Shown here: piece by piece, positions 52,105-64,000 of the stretch
Layout of the letters: each line of letters begins with the position of its first letter
How positions within the stretch are numbered: position 1 is the first letter of the stretch
Assembly (NCBI GenBank): GCA_905250115.1
Contig: CAJNOI010000023.1
Location: forward strand, 81,924 to 145,923
Source of the DNA: Adineta steineri
Lineage: Eukaryota > Rotifera > Eurotatoria > Adinetida > Adinetidae
Reading direction: 5' to 3'
Length of the DNA: 64,000 bases
Notes under the pieces: generated by a model
Database searches by the model: none
The model's input: only the letters and a program-made list of their open reading frames with translations
What the model was told of the DNA's origin: nothing
Program-made: the position numbers and the translations under genes

Positions 52105-53897
52105 TCAATTGGAATAATACAAGGAAAAACTGACCCGTTTCTTAATCCAGAAATCATAATATTTTCCTTGGTTTTGACCTGTAGTTGATTTTGGCCGACA
52201 GCGATTATGAAATGCTTCATATTTTTCATAATCAATTTCATTACGAATGAAATTCAACACATCGAAATCATTACGAATGAAACTCAACACATCGATATCA
52301 GTCTCTGGTGTTGATGATTTTTCAAGTCGAAATGATGCACTCCATAAATTTTCAAATTTATCAAGCAAACGTGCGATACCTAATCTCCATCGAATCGAGT
52401 TAACACGTAAAATTTCAATATTCGGGAATAGTCGAACTAATTGTTCGATCACATAGAAATTGCCATCTATTATTGGTTGATTGATTTCAAGTATTCGAAT
52501 TTGTTCAAAACAGAGATTTTTTGTTTGATCAAAAAACTTTTGAAGTTCAGTGTTAATTGAGAATTGCTGTAAGGAAGGCATTGACTTCATCAACGTTGCA
52601 ATTGTTGAATGATTCATCGATGATGATAGAATAAAATTTTCGACATGATTTAAATCAATCAATGTCGATAAATTTTCAAACGAATTAGTATTTTTAATTT
52701 CTAATGTTTTTATATAACGAAAATAGTTCTGATGAGAGATCAATGAATTATTTAAAATGAAATAAGTCACTTTATCAAATAGTAATGTTTCATCACCATG
52801 AGGTATGGTTGTATGCAATGGCAATTGAAAATAAGTATCAGCAATCTTTTTGGAAAAATGTGGAATAGAGAAAAGACGTTTCCGTGTAGCAACGACAAAC
52901 CATTTTTTCCTCTCAATCCAGAATGATGTGCGAAATGAGTTAAGAATTTCCTCGATTCCAGCAATTTTTAACCAAAAATTGAAATTAAATGTAACCAGTT
53001 TATAAGTTAAACTCTCCCATAAATAACCATTCGTAAGATCAAAGGAACCTTTAGCTGATATTTCAAAATATTTTAGTTGTGGTAAATTCAATAGAAGTTG
53101 TTCCATTTGATTCATTGAAACAGGCACATCTAAATGTAATTATTCGTATTTTTTCCTGCGATATCCCCTTATTAAAATATAATCTAATACTTACTTTTAC
53201 AATACAGGACTAATCGTCTTAGTTTTTGTGCTAATAATAAGAATTCTTCATTTGCGTTGAGAATGAGATTCTCAACTTTGAGAGACGTAAGTCTTAGTGC
53301 CAATTTACAAATTGATTTAAGATCATCCATCGAACTTTGTGATATAGTTAAGCAGCGAAGAATAATTAGACAAACTGGAAAAGCAAAAGAACGAGAAGTA
53401 ATTTCAGCGCATGAAATCAATCTTTCTGGTGCACCAATTTTAATTTGAGTAGCAACACTAAGTAATACATCCTGAGATAATCGACGTGCATTATATGATT
53501 CAATAGAAATTCGATGATATTTCGCGAATTCTTTAAAACATCGACAGATATCTTCCAATGATGCAGATCCGATATTGATCAGTTTGAGCATTCGAGTTCG
53601 CGTAAAATCGGTGATTTGAAAACGTGAAAAAAACAATTCTGATTGACCGGGTGTATCATCAGAATCCGATAATATTAATGATATGACTTGATCTGGCTTG
53701 ATATGAGTGCAAATAAGATCAAATTGAGCTCTTGAAATTGATTTTAAACTAAGTTGATAGCCTTGATAAGCGGATAACATTCTATCAAAACGAGAATTCA
53801 TGTTCAAAAATGCCTGTAGAATATGATGAGCCGATAAATAATCGAAAACCATATATATCATCTCTATTGGTAAATTCTGAAGATCGTTATTAGACAT
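52105..53897 (-). CDS. F-box protein with leucine-rich-type C-terminal region
   Basis: Two exons in phase (53897-53195 and 53129-52105; 65-bp intron), 575 aa. The N-terminal F-box (residues about 5-45: LQNLPIEMIYMVFDYLSAHH, then ILQAFLNMNSRF) should bind Skp1 of SCF ubiquitin ligases. The rest has irregular leucine-rich periodicity (LNHVENFILSSS, FPNIEILRVNSIRW) like the substrate-binding part of bdelloid F-box proteins. A short in-frame duplication near the C-terminus repeats DVLSFIRN/DVLNFIRN (about 52245-52295). A ubiquitin-like gene starts about 0.7 kb away on the other strand; a functional link is only suggestive. Confidence 0.85.
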
Positions 53898-54589
53898 TCT
53901 GATGTGATTTCAAAGAATACAACATTCAACAGACCAAAAGCGCAACTGACAGATTGTTTCATATTTCTTTCGTATTTACAGAATAAAATCCACCATTTTT
54001 CTACCTTAGTTATAAGAGACTCCCATAATTCATCACTTCGTCAATATTTATTCCAACGTATAATTATTCAAAGTTATATCCAATTACTTAATTATGTCAG
54101 TGTTGCGCAGCTTTTTGCCTGCGTTCTCTTCCTCATTCTGCATCGAATTTGAGTTAAAAACTCTACCCTTAATAACGTTATTTGTCTTGAAATAGATACT
54201 TGCTTACATAACTTCATTAGTTTTTTTTATATGAAAACGAAAAAAAGGGAAAGGGTGTCGGTTACAATCGTTTTAAATCTCGAACTCATGCCCTTACATA
54301 CATACCCACACCCACATCCACGCACGCGCACACACACACTCACACACCACACACCCATTTAGGTGGATAGAGAGACCTCTTATCGTTTGTTTCACCTTTG
54401 ACAAACATGAAAGTTGGTAGATACCAAAACACGTGAAGTGGTTTATTCGATGTTGGAATTTTTTCTTGTCGTATCTCGCGTCAAATGAGACGGAGATTTG
54501 TTGTCACAAGATTACTTTAGTGAATCATCAGTCAACACAAGTATATAAAAGAATGATGCTGTCAATTTTTTCTTTTATTTCTTGGCGAA
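53898..54589. other. Intergenic between F-box and ubiquitin-like genes
   Basis: Divergent promoter region. A CA/CCCACA-rich tract at about 54293-54358 (CCCACACCCACATCCACGCA type) is the C-rich arm of another fold-back unit. Its G-rich arm (AAGGGAAAGGGTGTCGG, about 54246-54260) is short. Confidence 0.5.
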
Positions 54590-54832
54590 ATGCGAGTCTT
54601 TCTCGAGAACCTAGATCATAATGTGATCAGCATTGAGATCGAACAGTCGGAAAGTTTTGATAGTGTCAAGATCAAGATTGAGGAAAAAACTGGAATAGAT
54701 CCTTGGCACCAAAGATTAATTCATATGGGTCATCAGCTTGGTGGTTGGACTAAAGTGAGTGACTACAATATCAAAGAGGGAGATACAATTCACATCATCC
54801 ATCGTGGTTCACTGGAACGTCCTTCTCAATGA
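54590..54832 (+). CDS. Ubiquitin-like protein lacking C-terminal Gly-Gly
   Basis: Intronless 80-aa ubiquitin-fold protein. The start MRVFLENLDHNVISIEIEQS aligns with ubiquitin's first hairpin; FDSVKIKIEEKTGIDPWHQR with the helix region (VKAKIQDKEGIPPDQQR); and LSDYNI becomes VSDYNI. The C-terminus reads IIHRGSLERPSQ instead of LRLRGG, so it should not be conjugated like ubiquitin. It may act as a non-covalent or stand-alone ubiquitin-fold protein, or be processed differently. The ubiquitin Lys48 region is diverged (HMGHQLGGWTK). A local copy-and-divergence origin is plausible, as is a divergent gene with a lost exon. Confidence 0.85.
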   Translation: MRVFLENLDHNVISIEIEQSESFDSVKIKIEEKTGIDPWHQRLIHMGHQLGGWTKVSDYNIKEGDTIHIIHRGSLERPSQ

Positions 54833-57053
54833 GTAAAAAACTAAATCAATTTTTTCACTTTGCTGTTCTTCTATTCACGAATAAATGTTTGACAACTGAA
54901 TCTCTTATAATGTTTTCAATCATTGTTTTTCACGTAACTCTTTTTGTTGGAAGAGTGAGAGACTTGCTTTTCACTTAATCAAACTTGAAGTTAGGTATCG
55001 AAAGAAACATCTGGGTGTAGGTGTTGGTACGGGTAGGTATGAGTGTGGGTGATATTTTTATATATTCTACATTCACACGCACGTCCACCCTCAAATTATC
55101 AGTATTTATACCATATGTAGCAAAGTATTATTTTGATTGTCAAAATAATTTCCACTAATAGTATCTTGAACAAGATTTTTCATTAACAATTAGTAACATG
55201 CTACTTTATTTTAGTTAATGTAATTACAGAAATTTGGTTGTCTATCCTCTTTTTGAAAATAACAGAAAAATCGCTTTTAAGATTCTCTTTATGTCTGTCA
55301 TTTTTTATGAATCAAATTTAGCTTTGAATTACATGTGGAATTAAATATTTCAGTTGCAGTTAGATTATGCAGAATAGTTTGAATGACTTTTCAGTAATAA
55401 TATATTTAACTTTTCTTTTCTATAAAATATCAGGAAGACATGAAAAACAGTTATTTGAACTGATGTTATACAAGTATCAATCATATATTTCTTAGTCTTA
55501 TTTCTAATACCATTTTTCATCTATATGATTGATGATTGAAATAAAATCGTTTTGTTAATCTCGAAGTAGTATCAAACGTATTTGAAGCAACAAACAATTG
55601 AAATCAATTACAATTATCAGTGTGTATGTATCTTTTGACAATAAGATTGTCAATTGAATTTTGTCTCTTAGGGTTATTTTTGATCCATCTATTTGTTATA
55701 GAATGTCGACTATATTAATTGATCGTATATTTTCTAGTATTGTTGATCATAATATACAAAGAAACCTTTATATAATGAATACCAACGGAATTGTTCAAAA
55801 AGTGTTCATTTTTATAGAGGTTTCACATTTCTTAAACTCTCATCCCATATATGTATATAGCGTATGATTAGTACAATCGATGAATAATCATACATTGTTG
55901 TATAACTGACTTCATGAACAGAAACAAAAAAAAGAGAGATAATACAATATACAACAAAAGATTAAAAGAACGATTAATTTTACGTTGTTATATTTTCAAT
56001 ATATATCGTACATTCAGATAGGAATTGAAAAGAAAAATCAATAAGTGACACATAATTCCTATTAATCTATATTCTTTCCAAGAATTTCATTTATTGTTTA
56101 TTATAACATAATGATTGTACTACTAAATGATGAATAATATTGTTAATTACAATTTATTTACAAAAGATAATCTTTTTCTAGAGCAATACAAGATATTGAA
56201 TACTGATTAGATCAGTTCTATCTAAACAACGTTCATGTAAATAGATTTTAGTCACTTTTCTTTTTTTAATAATCAACAAATAAAACGTAATAAATTTCAA
56301 TATAAGAACATCTATTTTGAACTCTTTTGTCGATTTTTCTTCCATAAGAAATTTTTTTAAAAATATGTTGATCATTATTATTATAAATATATATTTATCT
56401 TTTATTGATTCATTCGTTTGCTTCTTTGATAGTTTTTTATTGTGAAAATATCCTTCTTAACTCAATTAGTAAGTTTTTGACTTGTATCAACATGAAAATA
56501 GCCTAGACATGAATGTAAGACGAATATGTTGATAATAGCAATAAGTATCGAGTAAGAAAGCATTAGTTCTATGACACATCAATTACGCTAAAAGGATTCA
56601 GTTGACTTACTCATGAATGATATGATCAAGTACACCTTATTTTTGAAATTTCAATGCATTAAGGTCAGACTGACTTTTGTTATCTTGTCTACCGATATTT
56701 TGCTCTTACGAAAACCCATTGAACTTTTCGACAATAACAAACATACTTAGAATTGAAAAATGATTAAATATCGTCTGATTGATATCAACAACAAAAGATT
56801 CAAGAAATATTTTGCATAATATTATCGACATATCCAACGATATCTTTCTTCAACTTTCTCTGTTGACGAACAATGTATTGTTCCGATGAGAAATAATATA
56901 AAACAAAAGCAAAGTACTGATGATGATGATTTATTAGAATATTACAGTCGACTGTAATATTTTGTTTATGAAGATGAAAATTATAATAAAGAAGAGAAGA
57001 GAAAAAAAATGTAAGTTCATATGAATGGTGTTGATTGTTTTGAACAAATAAGA
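54833..57053. other. Intergenic with a fold-back tract
   Basis: No supported gene. The fold-back at about 55012-55092 pairs GGGTGTAGGTGTTGGTACGG...GTGTGGGTG with CATTCACACGCACGTCCACC. The rest is AT-rich with ORFs lacking coding character. Confidence 0.5.
55012..55092. repeat. GGGTGTAGG/CACGTCCACCC fold-back
   Basis: G-rich left arm of about 40 bp and C-rich right arm of about 25 bp separated by an AT-rich loop; a family member. Confidence 0.6.
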
Positions 57054-57544
57054 TTACCATCCTCTATATTGAAAACCTCCTAAGTTGTTATATGGTTGAT
57101 ATGATTGTCCATACATTTGACCAGCGAATGGATTCGTCGCACCACTCATGTAGTTCATACCAAATGGATCTAAAAGAAAAGAAACAATAAGAAATAAAAT
57201 CGAGTTTCTCATCTTCTATTTAATATTCGTCGAACTATTTTTCAATAAGATTTTAAATGTGTGAAAACTGTAATATTTATTCGTCCTATGGAGAGATTGA
57301 GATATTCTTTTTAGACAAATTATCTTTTCCATAGATAGATTCTGTTTGCCGTTTACAAAATAAAACGTGAAAAAATTGAATTGATTTATAATGAGTAGAA
57401 TTGTATATTATAGAAGATAATTAATAATAATTTAAATAACTTACTAGTCATTGCACCAGCAGTTTGTTGAGTGAACCAATTCTGTGGTTGTGCATCTTGT
57501 TGTTGTTGAAAGTTTCCGTATGGATTATAACCGTTTGACCACAT
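57054..57544 (-). CDS. 71-aa Gly/Gln/Tyr-rich protein with two NPF motifs
   Basis: Two exons in phase (57544-57445 and 57169-57054; 275-bp intron). The protein starts MWSNGYNPYGNFQQQQDAQP and ends LGGFQYRGW. It contains TNPFG and TNPFA; NPF tripeptides bind EH domains of Eps15, EHD and intersectin-type endocytic proteins. No globular domain is apparent, so it is probably disordered. It may be a stand-alone endocytic adaptor peptide, or the end of a longer gene whose upstream exons were missed. Splice sites and phase are clean. Confidence 0.6.
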
Positions 57545-60501
57545 GTTTCTGTTTGACTTGAATATTGAAATAAGTAAAATAAATGAATAATAGAAATTCA
57601 ACGATCTATTTATGTGTTAGATTTTCTGCTCTTTTTTCTCTTATCGAAAAGAATAGAGCGAGAAAAAAGAGAGAAACGCGGTCAACCATAACTTCAACCG
57701 ACTAAGATGTTCGCTCGATGAACTATGTCGGTTGTATAGATGAGTAGCGAAGATTTTATTACATCAGTAGACAAAGATTTTTGCAATTATATTATTTTTA
57801 CTATAGAAGAGCGAGAAGACGAAACGAGAATTGATGAGGCATGACTTTGAACTCGGCTAAATATTCGTTTGATGAAATATATGATTATACAACCTTCTGA
57901 ATGTAATAGATTTTCTCACATATATATTCATCTTCTTCTTCTAGATTTTCTCTCCTTGATACTCATGTTCTTTTTATCAATTAAAAATATCGTATATTAT
58001 TAATTAAAAAGAATTGTTTAATAGAAAAAAAATCTTTTCTTATCATAAATATTGAGTACAAAAGATCTTCAAACAAGATAAAATACAATAGAAAGTGAAG
58101 TTATATAAAATAGTAATATATGTTACACAGAGAGAGAGAGAAAGAGAAAGAGAGATTCAACAACTATCACCATTTGACTAGTCTATCATTACGAATTTTT
58201 GGAAAAGGAACAATTCTCGATAGAACAATGAATAAATATAGGTATGTCTGTTTTCTCCTCAAAAGTTTGGTTATATCGACCTCGGTAGTTGAGCTCTTCT
58301 CTCGGCAAAGTTAGAGCGAGTGGCTGAACTCTTTTTTCGGTAAATCAAAGTATTTAATCGATTGCCATTATGAGGTTTAACTGCAGGTCTCTAAATAATA
58401 TTATTTTAGACACAGTAACGTATAAATTGTATGCCAAGCGCAAACTTATCTAAATCTTCTAATGATTTATTTTTTCATAGAAAAAACTGAGAAATCATTG
58501 TTTCAAAGTAAAAAGAGTTCTAAAAACAATTCAAAAAGTGGTAAAAGATCCTTAAAATGCTCGTTATTTTTGTATACAAAAAAAAAAATACTTGGTTCTT
58601 CAATAAAATTATCTTCTATATTTTGAAGCGTCTGCGGTAGTAAAATTACTTTAAAAAAAGCTATTTTTATTACATATATATATGAAAGGTGAGTAAAATG
58701 TTCTAAAAGTCAATGTATTCGGATAATGACTATTGAATATTATTTATTAAATCAAATGCTGTTATAGATACGAATAAGATAGAATTGAAAGATTTTTGAA
58801 TATTTTCTTATATTCTTCAGTAGAATATAATTGAAATAGACGTTTTAGAGAAAAAAGAAATCGAATTGCAGTATAGTAAACAACAAGTATGGATTAGATT
58901 TTGTTTCTACAATTTACTTTCATAATCTAGAGAACATCGTACTCTCAACTCTATATGCTAGAAACATACAAACAGATGAACATAGGTGAATTCCTTTTTC
59001 TAAAACGAATCCTTTCATTTCAGATTTCATGAATATTTAAATAGATTTTCAAACTAATACTAGTAAGATTTTTTATTTAATTCATATAACATCGTACGAT
59101 AAGATTTAATGAAATTTACAATCGTAATTCTAGATAAATATATGTCTCTCTTGGAAAGTAACTTATTCCTTCCAAATGTAACTCATATCTTGTCTCTTTC
59201 CAATAAAATATCAAATAACATGTGGAAAATTAAATATCTGATTATAAAACAATTTACTTGTGTTGTATTACTTTTGTTAAAGTCTTACATAATAAAGAAA
59301 ATTTCGTATTATTCAAAAAATTCTTCCAAGTAATTTTCATGAGTTTAAAGAAGATCAAGTTGAGAAAGATGAGACTATTCAATAATTAACCATTGTTAAT
59401 TGCCAATGAATGACAACTTATGAACAGATTCAAATAATTCATATACGAAAATTCTTTGTTATATTATCAATGAAATAATTTCCTTATTAAAACGAATAAC
59501 TGAATTAAATAGAAACAATCTTTATAAATCTCTACGCCGACTTGCAATTGTAATAGAGTTGATAAAGAAATCTTTGGAGATGGTACATCAACTATCAATC
59601 GATCATAATCAAAAGCTAAAGTTTAATTGAAATTTAATCATTCGAAATAAACATTATAGACTTCTTTCTTGAGAACTCAGAGTGTATTAAATGTATTCTA
59701 TTATGAATTATGTCTTTATTGTCAAATCTCTACAAAAGTCATTTTTAATAATGAGTTATAAATCAGATATTGACTACATAACGATATCAATAAAGTATTG
59801 AATCACTGCAGTCAGATAAATCATTGATTGTGTTAGGTGACTCGTACTGGTCGAATTTCAAATAAAAATCATGCGACAATTCTAAATAAAGTTCAATATT
59901 GCTTCGAATTACATATTAATAAAATGCCCGATAAAATCGATGTTTCAACATATAGTAAGAAGATCTTTTAGTTGATTTTAGAAAATAATTTTTGCTTCTT
60001 TTTCTTCTCGTTCTAAATAGAATAAAACACGTAATTATGAATTTCATATTCGATTTCTATCCTTCAAAAATTATATTTTTTTGAATATTATATAAACAAG
60101 AGATAATATTAACTATGTCAATATAATGTCAGTTTTTATTATAGTTTCAAAAAGCCTCAAGTTTAGCTTCACTCGGATTACATAAATATGCGGTTGATTT
60201 AAAAATAATGAAAAAACAAAATTGTCTATAGTGTGATGGATGTCTCTTTAGCGATATTGAATTGCAGTTGATGCATAACAAAATCTATCAAGCATCGTTT
60301 GTTTCATTTATTTTCACATTCAACCTAAAAAACATAATATATCCAATTAATTATCTTGAAATAATTATTCATCAAAGTCATATGAATGGTTCATGAGAAA
60401 AAAATGGGCAAATTTATGTCATCGATGTTTGTGTATATGTCGATAAAAAAGATTTTATTGAATACTTACCTCCTAGCTCTAATAAAAAGTTAATTGTTAC
60501 T
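57545..60501. other. Intergenic, no gene supported
   Basis: About 3 kb of AT-rich DNA with scattered ORFs (58120-58314, 59109-59333) that show no domain, splice support or codon bias. A GA microsatellite lies at about 58128-58155. Confidence 0.5.
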
Positions 60502-61129
60502 TTACCTAGGAATATAAATTGAAAATATAGTAAGAACTATTATCGTTAACAACAATAATATAAAGATGAGAACAATTTTCAAAGAACATTGAAATGATGA
60601 GCAGTTGTTTGTTCTAATGAACAAAAACCAAATTTTATTATGAATTTGAATAAAAATGAAAGAGACATACTCAGATGGTTCAGCTTTTGATATTGTTTCT
60701 AAATTATGAGCAGAATTTTGATCGTTTATATTATGGTTCTTAATAGATGTTCCATCAATAGAAAAAACCTGTTGAACAATGCTTTTTCGCTTCTTACGAT
60801 ATTGATAAATTTTGACTATAATTAGTACTATTGTAGGATAGATCCATTGAAGAACGATTGTCAAACCATTTTCAAGACCAAGTATAAGAGTCACTGTATA
60901 GAGTAAATTAAATTGTTGAATATAAGTATATGAGCATAATAACGGTGAACATTATTCAAAATAGGATGAATAATTCATTTTTCTTGTCCATTCTTCGACA
61001 AATAGATCGGCCATAAGTTTGCTAATAGTTGTATTCATTAAGAATCGACTCATCTTTGCCGAAAGAGGATTCGAAGAATTAATAGTATTTGTATAGTTAG
61101 TATATTGTTGAATAAGATGAATACATATT
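60502..61129 (-). pseudogene. Truncated copy of a bdelloid membrane-protein family
   Basis: Reading on the minus strand from 61129 gives TNTINSSNPLSAKMSRFLMN, a motif like ADLFVEEWTRKMNYSSYFE, an in-frame TAA (60952-60954), then CSPLLCSYTYIQQFNLLYTV leading into VTLILGLENGLTIVLQWIYP, a membrane helix and a YRKKRK tail. From memory, the N-T-T-I/(x)n/W/(x)n/Y-S-x-Y-F/(x)n/C-x-P-x2-C-x-Y-T pattern belongs to a large uncharacterised bdelloid family; this needs a search. The stop sits between two conserved blocks and the 5' part is missing at the junction with a TIR element. A GT..AG intron (60506-60670) near the end leads to the same stop codon. Confidence 0.65.
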
Positions 61130-61428
61130 TAGGGGTAGGACAGTTCCATATTAGTTCCGTTCTTAGGAACTGTACTAACAGTTCTTTGAATAGAACTGAA
61201 CTGTATCAACAGTTCTTTCAGAGGAACTGGTCGGTTTTAAATCTGTTTTTATTTCCGAAAAACTAGTTTTCAGACAGTTCAGTTCTTTGAATAGAACTGA
61301 ACTCTACCAAACAGTTCAGTTCTATTCAAAGAACTGTTGGTTCAGTTCAGTTCTTTTCAGAAGAACTGAACTGGCAGTTCTTTTGACCAGTTCATCCGAA
61401 CTTGGAACTATGAACTGTCCTACCCCTA
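61130..61428. mobile_element. 299-bp TIR element built of AGTTC repeats
   Basis: The ends carry a 17-bp perfect terminal inverted repeat (TAGGGGTAGGACAGTTC at the left, its reverse complement at the right). The interior is packed with AGTTC/GAACT palindromes such as AGTTCTTTGAATAGAACTGA. No clear 8-bp target duplication; a 4-bp ATTT flank on each side is possible if the first and last base are excluded. A non-autonomous MITE, possibly hAT-type judging by its ends. Confidence 0.75.
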
Positions 61429-62359
61429 TTTTAAGTAGAATTCGACTGATTGATTCTAAAAGAGAATATTCGTTTTTAACAGAGTTAGGCAGATCTTCTT
61501 TTCTTTTCTTATTTAATTATTGTGAGAAATATTGTTTTATATAAAAGAAAGAATATTTTGTCTAAAATAATACTACAATTGTCTCATAAACTTATAAAAA
61601 GAAAGTTTTATTTTTCTGATCAATCTACTTCTTTCAACATAAACAGAAATTGTGTATTTGTTAGAAATTATATTACATATTTGTCTGTATTCCGTTTTTC
61701 GTCACATAGTGAGATAATACGACTGAGAGTGTTAATATTTGAGAATTAAAACGATATATTATCATCTTTCTTTCAACTTGTCAGAAACAAAAATAAATAT
61801 ACATTAGTATTAGTATAGTAAATCTTGAAATTTATCTTCGTGTAAAAGCAAATCAAATGACAAATAAGAAAAAATCTATACAACGGTTTTACCTCTGAAA
61901 GATATATATATATAGATTATAAAAGAGATTTTGGTTATATCGAATAGATAGACTGAGAAATAATTATATCGGAAGTAATTTACACAATAGAAGTTGTTAA
62001 GGACAATTACTTGAGAAAAGTATTCATTGGATTAGAAACGATTCTCTAGTCTTGTAGCACAAATTACAAAAACTATGTAACAAGCAAGAGAAATATCTAA
62101 TGTATATTATTCATAAAAAATGAATTCTAATTTGAAATAGCTCTAATATTTATATATAAATTAAATAGATCATGTTGATCGATTTCCAGTTTTGTTGAAC
62201 AAAAACTTGACTAATCTCATTTTTTCTTATAATTCAATATTTTCTAAATACAATAGACGTATGTTTTTATATGACGAATAATATTTGTAACTACAGATGA
62301 AGTTTATTAATTAAAAAGAAAAAGCTGGTTTAAAATAACAAAATTTTAATATAAAAAAT
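61429..62359. other. Intergenic, no gene supported
   Basis: AT-rich spacer between the MITE and the 3' end of the dehydrogenase gene. The lost 5' part of the adjacent pseudogene is not recognisable here. Confidence 0.45.
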
Positions 62360-63673
62360 TTATTTTTTTTCTGTAAAATTTTCAGGTCGAACAAAACATT
62401 TAAGTGCTCCACCTTCTTTATCATCGAATTGTTTATAATAATCAGGTACTTGATTAAGTGTCAAATTATGTGATACAACAAATGTTGGATCAAATTCACC
62501 TGAACGAATTTTTTCTAAACACATTTTCCAATGTTTTTGTGTATAAGATTGTCCACCAACAATTTGTAAATGTTTTTCCATCATTGGTCCAATAGGAAAA
62601 TGATTAACAGTATTATTATAAACTCCAATAATTGATATTGTACCAGCTTTACGTGTACATGTTATCATTTCAGTTAAAATATCTCCAGCATCAGTTTCTA
62701 AATTAAGAAAACGTTCAACTTTATGAAGTAATGATTTAGCATAATCAAAACCAGCCGCTTCTAATGAACAATCAACACCACCAGGAACCATTTCAAGTAA
62801 TTTTTTTGTTGTATCAACTTCTTTAAAATTAATTATTTCAATTCCTAATGTTTTTGATGCTATTTCAAGTCTTTCAGGAACTGAATCAATACCAATAATA
62901 CGTTTAGCACCAATTATTTGACACCAACGTGCTTCAAGTAATCCAATTGGACCAAGACCCCAAATAGCAACAGTTGAATCTTTTTTAACATTACCAATAT
63001 AACATCCATGATATGCTGTTGGAATAATATCAGATAAATAAAGTGCTTTATTATCAGGTACATCATCTGGTATTGGTAAACAATTCATATCAGCAAATGG
63101 TACACGAACATATTCAGCTTGTCCACCAGGTACACCACCAGTTAAATGTGAATAACCAAAAAGAGCAGCTGTTTTTTGTCCATACAGATTTTCTTGAAGT
63201 TTTGATGGATTTGTTGTATCACAAACAGAATATTCTTCACGTTTACAATAATCACAAAATCCACAAGCAATATTAAATGCAACAACAACACGTTGTCCAA
63301 TATGTAAATTTTTAACTTGATCACCAATTTGTTCAATAGTACCCATAAATTCATGACCAAGAATATCTCCATCATGCATATCAAGCATTGTATTATTATA
63401 TAAATGTAAATCAGAACCACAAACTGTTGTTGCACTTATTTTTAATAAAATATCACGTGGATCAGATATCATCGGCATTGGTTTTTCAACATATTCAACA
63501 TTTCGTTTTCCACGCCATATTATTGCATGTTGTTTACGACTTTCATCATATTGTGGTTGACTTGGTGTACTAAAATTATTTATATATATCAAAAGAAGAT
63601 TTTTATTCAAAATAACTTACGATGTTGGTAATTTTCCTGCTACTTTATCAGCTATTTGTGATGCAAGATTCAT
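62360..63673 (-). CDS. Zinc-dependent alcohol dehydrogenase (MDR family)
   Basis: Two exons in phase (63673-63621 and 63569-62360; 51-bp intron), 420 aa, starting MNLASQIADKVAGKLPTS. Catalytic-zinc residues are in TVCGSDLHLY and GHEFMG. The structural-zinc lobe has CGFCDYCKREEYSVC with the usual four Cys. The Rossmann signature GLGPIGL binds NAD(P). The long insert (NLYGQKTAALFGYSHLTGGVPGGQAEYVRV) and ending type resemble the formaldehyde/zinc-ADH branch common in bacteria and fungi. It should oxidise an alcohol or hemithioacetal in the cytosol; the substrate is not evident. Codon use matches the host and there is an intron, so any transfer would be old. The first exon is assigned by phase and splice-site match. 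Confidence 0.9.
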
Positions 63674-64000
63674 TTTAGACGATTTTATCTAGAAAATAAT
63701 ATTACTATTAGCATACATCTATCTATTTATTCATATAAGACGAATAAATGATTATGAAAATATATTTATACTCTTCAGACAAAAGTCAAAGGTCATTTGG
63801 TGCGAAAATAAGAAAAGAAAGAGAACGAGAGAAACCTCTACATAATATAATCTTAAAGATTGTGCTATACATAAATATCTATTAATTGACATAGTTAGAT
63901 ATTGATTAAATAATCGAAGAAATAAAATTGTCCGTTAGAAAACAAGAAAATCAAATCTATCGAATATATTTCTTATTTTATTAATAATTCTAAATAAAAT
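63674..64000. other. Upstream region of the dehydrogenase gene
   Basis: AT-rich sequence to the window edge. No gene or clear promoter element is seen. Confidence 0.4.

Noticed and set aside
62900..63573. Several ORFs overlapping the dehydrogenase
   Set aside because: Out-of-frame shadows of the dehydrogenase gene; biased codon use produces open frames on both strands.

Overview
The window looks like nuclear DNA of a small invertebrate, most probably a bdelloid rotifer. The reasons are strong AT bias, tiny introns (mostly 45-65 bp) with clean GT..AG ends, animal-type genes (membrane adenylate cyclase, class II DYRK kinase, achaete-scute bHLH, CCDC89), orphan 7TM receptors, and the ADP-ribosyltransferase, FG-GAP and F-box families that are expanded in bdelloids. 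The identification is an inference; no marker gene is present. Exon joins below were worked out by hand, and in every multi-exon gene the reading phase closes across all junctions.

Layout. 1-12 kb: tail of a carbohydrate sulfotransferase; an ADCY9-like adenylate cyclase (minus); a tight pair of small genes (one unknown, one SOCS-box-like); a two-exon GPCR; an intronless, visibly GC-richer ACC-synthase-like aminotransferase (minus) with a cluster of CRE-like sites upstream. 12-16 kb: a candidate MITE, a 620-bp near-perfect palindrome with a 3-bp target duplication, a decayed copy of the two-gene pair, and a CCDC89 homologue. 17-24 kb: long gene-poor DNA around a single-exon achaete-scute-type gene. 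24-29 kb: a ten-exon DYRK2/3/4-type kinase and an unrecognised multi-pass membrane protein.

29-37 kb: two intron-containing tRNA-Tyr genes lying in a duplicated segment. Between them are an intronless GPCR (minus) and a 2.9-kb hAT-like transposon with a perfect 8-bp target duplication and direct CAGCACC subterminal repeats. 37-40 kb: coding-like debris. 40.7-44.4 kb: a sixteen-exon cell-surface receptor (signal peptide, LCCL, two lectin-like regions, EGF-like repeats, one membrane span).

45.3-49.1 kb (minus) holds the most striking gene: one four-exon reading frame that joins an R-S-ExE ADP-ribosyltransferase, a membrane span and fourteen FG-GAP repeats. It reads as a candidate receptor-enzyme. 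51.5-64 kb: a small membrane ORF, an F-box gene, a ubiquitin-like gene without the terminal Gly-Gly, a 71-aa protein with two NPF motifs, a pseudogene cut by a 299-bp TIR element, and a zinc alcohol dehydrogenase. Short G-rich/C-rich fold-back tracts resembling telomere repeats recur through the window.
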